Below, piece by piece: positions 6,490-8,843 of a DNA stretch of 8,843 nt. The notes under the pieces were generated by a model that searched no databases, had not been told where the DNA came from, and worked only from the letters and a program-made list of their open reading frames with translations. Position numbers and translations under genes: made by a program. This DNA comes from Caldipriscus sp964426895 (GTDB lineage: Bacteria; Hydrothermota; Hydrothermia; LBFQ01). The DNA lies in contig CAYRSH010000061.1 of assembly GCA_964426895.1 (NCBI GenBank), forward strand, positions 1 to 8,843. The letters run 5' to 3'. Position 1 is the first letter of the stretch, and each line of letters begins with the position of its first letter.

Positions 6490-6645
6490 ATGCACATCAA
6501 GGTACTCGACAGATGGCAGGTTAAAAGGTAAATGAGGGGCGAGGGTATAAGTTATGCAGCAAGGTATTATGTAAGGAGGGGAAAATAATGGTGGTATTTT
6601 GGGTTGCACGGCAAGTATAGAGTTGAAAAGGAGGAAAAATGCCTT
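6490..6645 (+). pseudogene. Possible broken transposase/HTH gene fragment
   Basis: This is the only purine-rich plus-strand stretch in a region where coding is otherwise on minus. One reading frame runs from ATG 6490, broken by TAA at 6529 and TAA at 6586. It gives MHIKVLDRWQVKR, then MRGEGISYAARYYVRRGK, then WWYFGLHGKYRVEKEEKC. The middle and last parts look like the helix-turn-helix of IS481/IS3-type transposases (form: EG-x-IS-x-AARxYGVSRxTVxxWxxRYxxxGVEGL), with loss of a few residues. The resemblance is by eye only and I see no terminal repeats. Alternatives are a structured non-coding RNA (see the crossing inverted repeats here) or chance. Confidence is low. Confidence 0.3.
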
Positions 6646-6658
6646 ACATCAACCCAAA
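6569..6658 (+). repeat. Two crossing inverted repeats (pseudoknot-like pairing)
   Basis: ATGTAAGG (6569-6576) is complementary to CCTTACAT (6642-6649), and TTTGGGTTG (6598-6606) to CAACCCAAA (6650-6658). The two right arms are contiguous. The pairings cross, so both form only as a pseudoknot; otherwise they are alternatives. They lie downstream of the winged-helix gene and upstream of the nuoI promoter. Confidence 0.35.
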
Positions 6659-6668
6659 CCTTTTTTCT

Positions 6669-6962
6669 CTACCCCTCCAAATCTTCTAAGAGTTTTCGCA
6701 AGGCCTCTAAGTAGTTTTCAAACCTTTTTCTGCCCTCTTCCGTCAATTCGTAATATGTCGCGGGTTTTCTCCCTTTAAATGTCTTTATATACCTAACTAT
6801 GTTTTCCTTTTCAAGTATCCTAAGGTGAGAAGCCAAATTCCCGTCGGTTAAGCCCAACTCGTCCCTTATCTCCTTAAATTCCATCCGGCCATACTTAAAC
6901 AGAAGAGTTAGTATCCCAACCCTAACCCTGTTGTGTATTACCGGGTCTAACTTTTCTATCAC
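6669..6962 (-). CDS. Winged-helix transcriptional regulator (HTH_34/ArsR-like)
   Basis: This 97-residue single-domain DNA-binding protein starts LDPVIHNRVRVGILTLL, the characteristic N-terminus of the HTH_34 winged-helix family. Then follow the turn and recognition helix LTDGNLASHLRILEKENIV (38-56), a wing with the GRKPATYYELTEEGRKRF pattern (64-81) and a C-terminal dimerisation helix. No Cys/His metal site is visible, so metal sensing is not indicated. The start is GTG at 6962, overlapping the TGA of the membrane protein gene (GTGA); no Shine-Dalgarno sequence is seen, so it is made by coupling. As the last gene of a four-gene envelope operon it may control that operon and the divergent ABC gene, possibly through the palindrome at 8626-8640. 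That target is inferred. Confidence 0.88.
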   Translation of the reverse strand: MIEKLDPVIHNRVRVGILTLLFKYGRMEFKEIRDELGLTDGNLASHLRILEKENIVRYIKTFKGRKPATYYELTEEGRKRFENYLEALRKLLEDLEG

Positions 6963-7648
6963 CGTTTAAGATAGTAGGATAAGCCCGTTAATGATAAGAT
7001 AAGGGCGGAAACGGTATAACCTGTTAAGTAAGCAAAATCGCCCATTTTCAGAAGTATTGGAAAGGCGAAAAGGAGAATTACACCAAAAATCATAAGAACC
7101 CTTATTATCACACCGCTTATGAATATACACGCCGAAAACAGTTGAGCGATCCAAGCGTTAAGGTATGCACCGAAATCCAAGTTTAAAACCCCTATGTTAA
7201 ACCAGAAAGACCCAAAAATTAACCCCCAGAATATACCTATGTATGCGGTTAAAGACGGTTTGCGACTCTCCCATTTTGACAACTTGCCGTATATTATTGC
7301 GGATAGTATTGTTATTATAAACACCATAAACAAAACCGTTAATGAGTAATTTTTAGAGTACGAGACCAAAACCGTTAATACATATCCGAGGAACCACATA
7401 AGGGATGCTTTTAGGCCAGCCACAGGTATTGTGCTTAGGAAAAATGCCACAAAAACCGTATGGAACCAGAGCGTTCCCGGTATCTTCTCTTGGATGTTGA
7501 AAAGTGTAAATAACATGTTTATAAACCCATACATGCCCCATACAAACATCTGCCAAGCGAAGAATTTCCTCTCCTTTACACCTTTTTCGGCCAAAAAAAG
7601 CAAAACATCTATCTCTTCAATAACCTTTTTCAAATCGTCCCCATTCAC
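6959..7648 (-). CDS. Multi-spanning membrane protein, partner of the regulator
   Basis: This is a 229-residue protein starting with GTG at 7648. A longer reading to 7717 is possible but would overlap the upstream gene by 73 nt; the 7648 start forms the GTGA overlap seen elsewhere here and has GGAGGAGGT 8 nt upstream. Residues 1-28 are a charged helix (NGDDLKKVIEEIDVLLFLAEKG). About seven membrane helices follow, near 29-50, 62-79, 82-97, 101-120, 134-153, 165-202 (one or two) and 206-225. The family is not recognised. Membrane proteins of this layout next to a small winged-helix gene recur in bacteria, so a sensory or regulator-linked role is possible but unproven. Confidence 0.8.
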   Translation of the reverse strand: MNGDDLKKVIEEIDVLLFLAEKGVKERKFFAWQMFVWGMYGFINMLFTLFNIQEKIPGTLWFHTVFVAFFLSTIPVAGLKASLMWFLGYVLTVLVSYSKNYSLTVLFMVFIITILSAIIYGKLSKWESRKPSLTAYIGIFWGLIFGSFWFNIGVLNLDFGAYLNAWIAQLFSACIFISGVIIRVLMIFGVILLFAFPILLKMGDFAYLTGYTVSALILSLTGLSYYLKR

Positions 7649-8262
7649 TTCCAATAACCTCCTCCTATTATAAGGTTTATCCACATAACGGGTTTTTTGT
7701 ATTCCGGAGAGTTCCAAACCTCGTTTTCGTTTATGTAATATCCCGCGTTAAACACATAGCCTATACCCGCGTTTAACCCCAAAAGGATAGGCGTTCTATA
7801 CATAAATCCCAAGGATAAGCCGCCATACCATCCCGCCGAGGAAATAATGATGTATTTCGGTGGGTTTTGCAGGAAGTCGTTATAAGAACCCGATTTTATC
7901 TCCCTAATTTCCAAATCATAACCACCACCACCTATGCGTACGGATGGGAACAGGAGGATTTTTTCGCTTTTTAATATCGCGTACCCAAAGGAAAAATATC
8001 CCGCCCATATAACGGATGATGTGGTGAATCCACTACCCTCGGATGAAAATCCGTTAATCCCATATCCACCCCCACCGAATATGAATTTATCCCATATGCC
8101 ATAACCTTCCCCTCCCCACATTAACCCGTAATTTTTTGGTGAGGGATACCCACTAACGGTGGGAACTTCGCCGTATCCCAATCCCGCCAACCAGTACCCA
8201 AATCCACCACCCGCAAAAAGCGGGCTTATGCCTGCTACAATTAATAAAGTCGCCCTTTTCAT
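7645..8262 (-). CDS. Exported Gly/Tyr-rich barrel-like envelope protein
   Basis: This 205-residue protein begins with a signal peptide (MKRATLLIVAGISPLFAG, cleavage about residue 17-18). The mature part is very rich in Gly, Tyr and Trp, with recurrent GGGGYG/GGEGYG/GGGGYD motifs. Alternating short hydrophobic segments end in aromatics (VIWAGYFSFGYAIL, SAGWYGGLSLGFMY, LLGLNAGIGYVF, MWINLIIGGGYW), which suggests an outer-membrane beta-barrel of about eight strands. The final residues GGGYWK end on a basic residue rather than the usual aromatic. No named family is recognised. The start is supported by AAGGTGAG 3 nt upstream of the ATG. It follows the 3-TM gene by 21 nt and overlaps the next gene by 4 nt; its terminal Gly codons supply that gene's Shine-Dalgarno sequence. 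Confidence 0.8.
   Translation of the reverse strand: MKRATLLIVAGISPLFAGGGFGYWLAGLGYGEVPTVSGYPSPKNYGLMWGGEGYGIWDKFIFGGGGYGINGFSSEGSGFTTSSVIWAGYFSFGYAILKSEKILLFPSVRIGGGGYDLEIREIKSGSYNDFLQNPPKYIIISSAGWYGGLSLGFMYRTPILLGLNAGIGYVFNAGYYINENEVWNSPEYKKPVMWINLIIGGGYWK
7657..7665 (-). promoter_or_regulatory. Shine-Dalgarno made from Gly codons, deciding the 7648 start
   Basis: The codons GGA GGA GGT near the end of the barrel-like gene form GGAGGAGGT, 8 nt before the GTG at 7648. This supports that start over the longer reading from 7717. Confidence 0.7.
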
Positions 8263-8283
8263 GGTCTCACCTTGTGCAAAGTA

Positions 8284-8598
8284 TTAAACCCGCAACCGAT
8301 GTGTATAAAAAGTATTGGGGACCCGCGCCAATATGGTGGAGATCATAAGTCCTAAAACAAGGAATGCCACGAGTTCGTTGTATCCCTTCCATTGAAAAGG
8401 ATTAAAGGATATTACCATCCATATAGCGATGTTCATACCTATAAGCACTATTCCCCAATTGGTGATAACATCGTGTATCCTGTCTCCGGGGATCCTCGCG
8501 GAGTACATAAATGTATATGCCAATGTGAATATTAACATAATCCCTATGGGCGTTCCCAATGCCACAAACCAAGGCCAGAAAATTTTCAAATTTTTCAT
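8284..8598 (-). CDS. Small three-helix membrane protein
   Basis: This 104-residue protein has three probable membrane helices: residues 6-31 (IFWPWFVALGTPIGIMLIFTLAYT), 44-64 (DVITNWGIVLIGMNIAIWMVI) and 74-92 (ELVAFLVLGLMISTILARV), with a short basic C-terminal tail (THRLRV). The family is not recognised. It is the first gene of the operon that continues with the barrel-like protein, the multi-spanning protein and the winged-helix regulator. Its -10 lies 8 nt from the ATG, with no Shine-Dalgarno sequence. Confidence 0.78.
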   Translation of the reverse strand: MKNLKIFWPWFVALGTPIGIMLIFTLAYTFMYSARIPGDRIHDVITNWGIVLIGMNIAIWMVISFNPFQWKGYNELVAFLVLGLMISTILARVPNTFYTHRLRV

Positions 8599-8606
8599 AA
8601 GAAAGT

Positions 8607-8640
8607 ATTATACGGTTGAAAAGTTCTTTGTATTACAAAG
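8607..8640 (-). promoter_or_regulatory. Promoter with overlapping palindrome (candidate operator)
   Basis: TATAAT (8612-8607) ends 8 nt before the ATG at 8598. The -35 region is covered by the perfect 6-bp inverted repeat CTTTGTATTACAAAG (8626-8640). A second overlapping repeat, AAAGT-AAAA-ACTTT, spans 8637-8650. The position suits a repressor site, and the operon's own winged-helix protein is the obvious candidate. Confidence 0.5.
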
Positions 8641-8706
8641 TAAAAACTTTAAAAATCAACGCAAAATGTTATTTTTATTATTTTAACGGGTGTTCGGATT
8701 TTTTAC

Positions 8707-8716
8707 GCCGTGCGGC
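8707..8716. repeat. Short GC palindrome in the divergent intergenic region
   Basis: GCCGTGCGGC is a perfect 4-bp inverted repeat around TG, flanked by TTTT on the left and AAAA on the right in otherwise AT-rich DNA. It may be a protein-binding site or a tiny hairpin; it is too short to call a terminator. Confidence 0.25.
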
Positions 8717-8748
8717 AAAATAAGATGGTGAAACGGTTAAAAATTTCT

Positions 8749-8776
8749 TTGGTAATTGTATTTCCACTCTTACAAT
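8749..8776 (+). promoter_or_regulatory. Promoter of the ABC-transporter ATPase gene, leaderless type
   Basis: TTGGTA (8749-8754), a 16-nt spacer and TACAAT (8771-8776), ending 8 nt before the ATG at 8785. No Shine-Dalgarno sequence lies in between. Confidence 0.5.
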
Positions 8777-8784
8777 AACCTCTT

Positions 8785-8843
8785 ATGCTACGGGTTGTTA
8801 ATTTGGGTAAAACTTATCCCTGGGGGGTTAAGGCGTTAAAGGG
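8785..8843 (+). CDS. ABC transporter ATP-binding protein (partial, runs off right edge)
   Basis: Only 19 codons and two bases are present: MLRVVNLGKTYPWGVKALK. This is the standard opening of an ABC ATPase: 'L-x-K-x-Y' A-loop region with the aromatic Tyr that stacks on ATP adenine, then 'VKAL(K/D)G' before the first beta strand leading to Walker A. Walker A itself lies beyond the edge, so subfamily and substrate cannot be told. It is the only clear plus-strand gene, divergent from the four-gene envelope operon with a 186-nt gap, which makes shared regulation plausible. Confidence 0.75.
   Translation, partial: MLRVVNLGKTYPWGVKALK

Noticed and set aside
6640..6684. Plus-strand 15-codon frame (from ATG 6639) after AAAAGGAGGAAAA
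   Set aside because: The ribosome-like site is perfect, but the peptide runs antisense into the regulator gene and has no recognisable features.
7353..7556. Minus-strand 67-codon frame inside the membrane protein gene
   Set aside because: A different frame within a convincing multi-helix membrane protein; no ribosome site.
7649..7717. N-terminal extension of the membrane protein to 7717
   Set aside because: Would overlap the barrel-like gene by 73 nt; GTG at 7648 has a strong Shine-Dalgarno and the GTGA overlap.
8681..8741. TTTTAAC/GTTAAAA inverted repeat in the divergent region
   Set aside because: Seven AT-rich base pairs with a 47-nt loop are expected by chance in this composition.
1..8843. 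tRNA, rRNA, CRISPR array, complete insertion sequence or phage attachment site
   Set aside because: No cloverleaf, rRNA motif, regularly spaced repeats or terminal inverted repeats with a transposase were found by eye.

Overview
This window looks like chromosomal DNA from an AT-rich, probably thermophilic, diderm bacterium of a poorly sampled lineage. The evidence is purine-rich coding strands, many Lys/Glu/Ile residues, two lipobox proteins and a Gly/Tyr-rich exported protein that looks like an outer-membrane barrel. Uncultured hot-spring or vent phyla such as WOR-3/Hydrothermae are a guess from overall style, not from a match I could run. Almost everything is on the minus strand; only the last 59 bases hold a plus-strand gene.

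Layout, in minus-strand transcription order from the right end. (a) 8598-6669: a four-gene operon encoding a small 3-TM protein, the Gly-rich barrel-like protein, a multi-spanning membrane protein and a winged-helix (HTH_34/ArsR-like) regulator. It starts from a promoter overlapped by a palindrome and is divergent from an ABC-transporter ATPase that begins at 8785 on the plus strand. (b) 6668-6441: an intergenic stretch whose purine-rich strand switches to plus. It holds one plus-strand reading frame broken by two TAA codons, perhaps a transposase remnant, plus two crossing inverted repeats. (c) 6440-5796: a solitary NuoI-like 2x[4Fe-4S] protein with a long C-terminal tail. (d) 5741-2893: a YtxH-like membrane protein, type I GAPDH, a seven-bladed LVIVD propeller and a diverged KsgA/RsmA methyltransferase, tightly packed and translationally coupled. 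(e) 2858-538: an unrecognised helical protein, acyl carrier protein and FabF. (f) 489-1: two small lipoproteins, the second running off the left edge.

The parts work in glycolysis (GAPDH), fatty-acid elongation (ACP plus FabF), ribosome maturation (RsmA), electron transfer (NuoI) and the cell envelope. The most unusual signals concern gene expression. Six likely promoters place the -10 hexamer 8-10 nt from the start codon, which implies leaderless mRNAs. Two of these promoters share an identical 13-nt upstream element at the same distance. Four of five 4-nt gene overlaps use GTGA, and two Shine-Dalgarno sequences are built from repeated Glu or Gly codons of the preceding gene. I see no complete mobile element, CRISPR array, tRNA or rRNA, and no clear multi-gene defence system.
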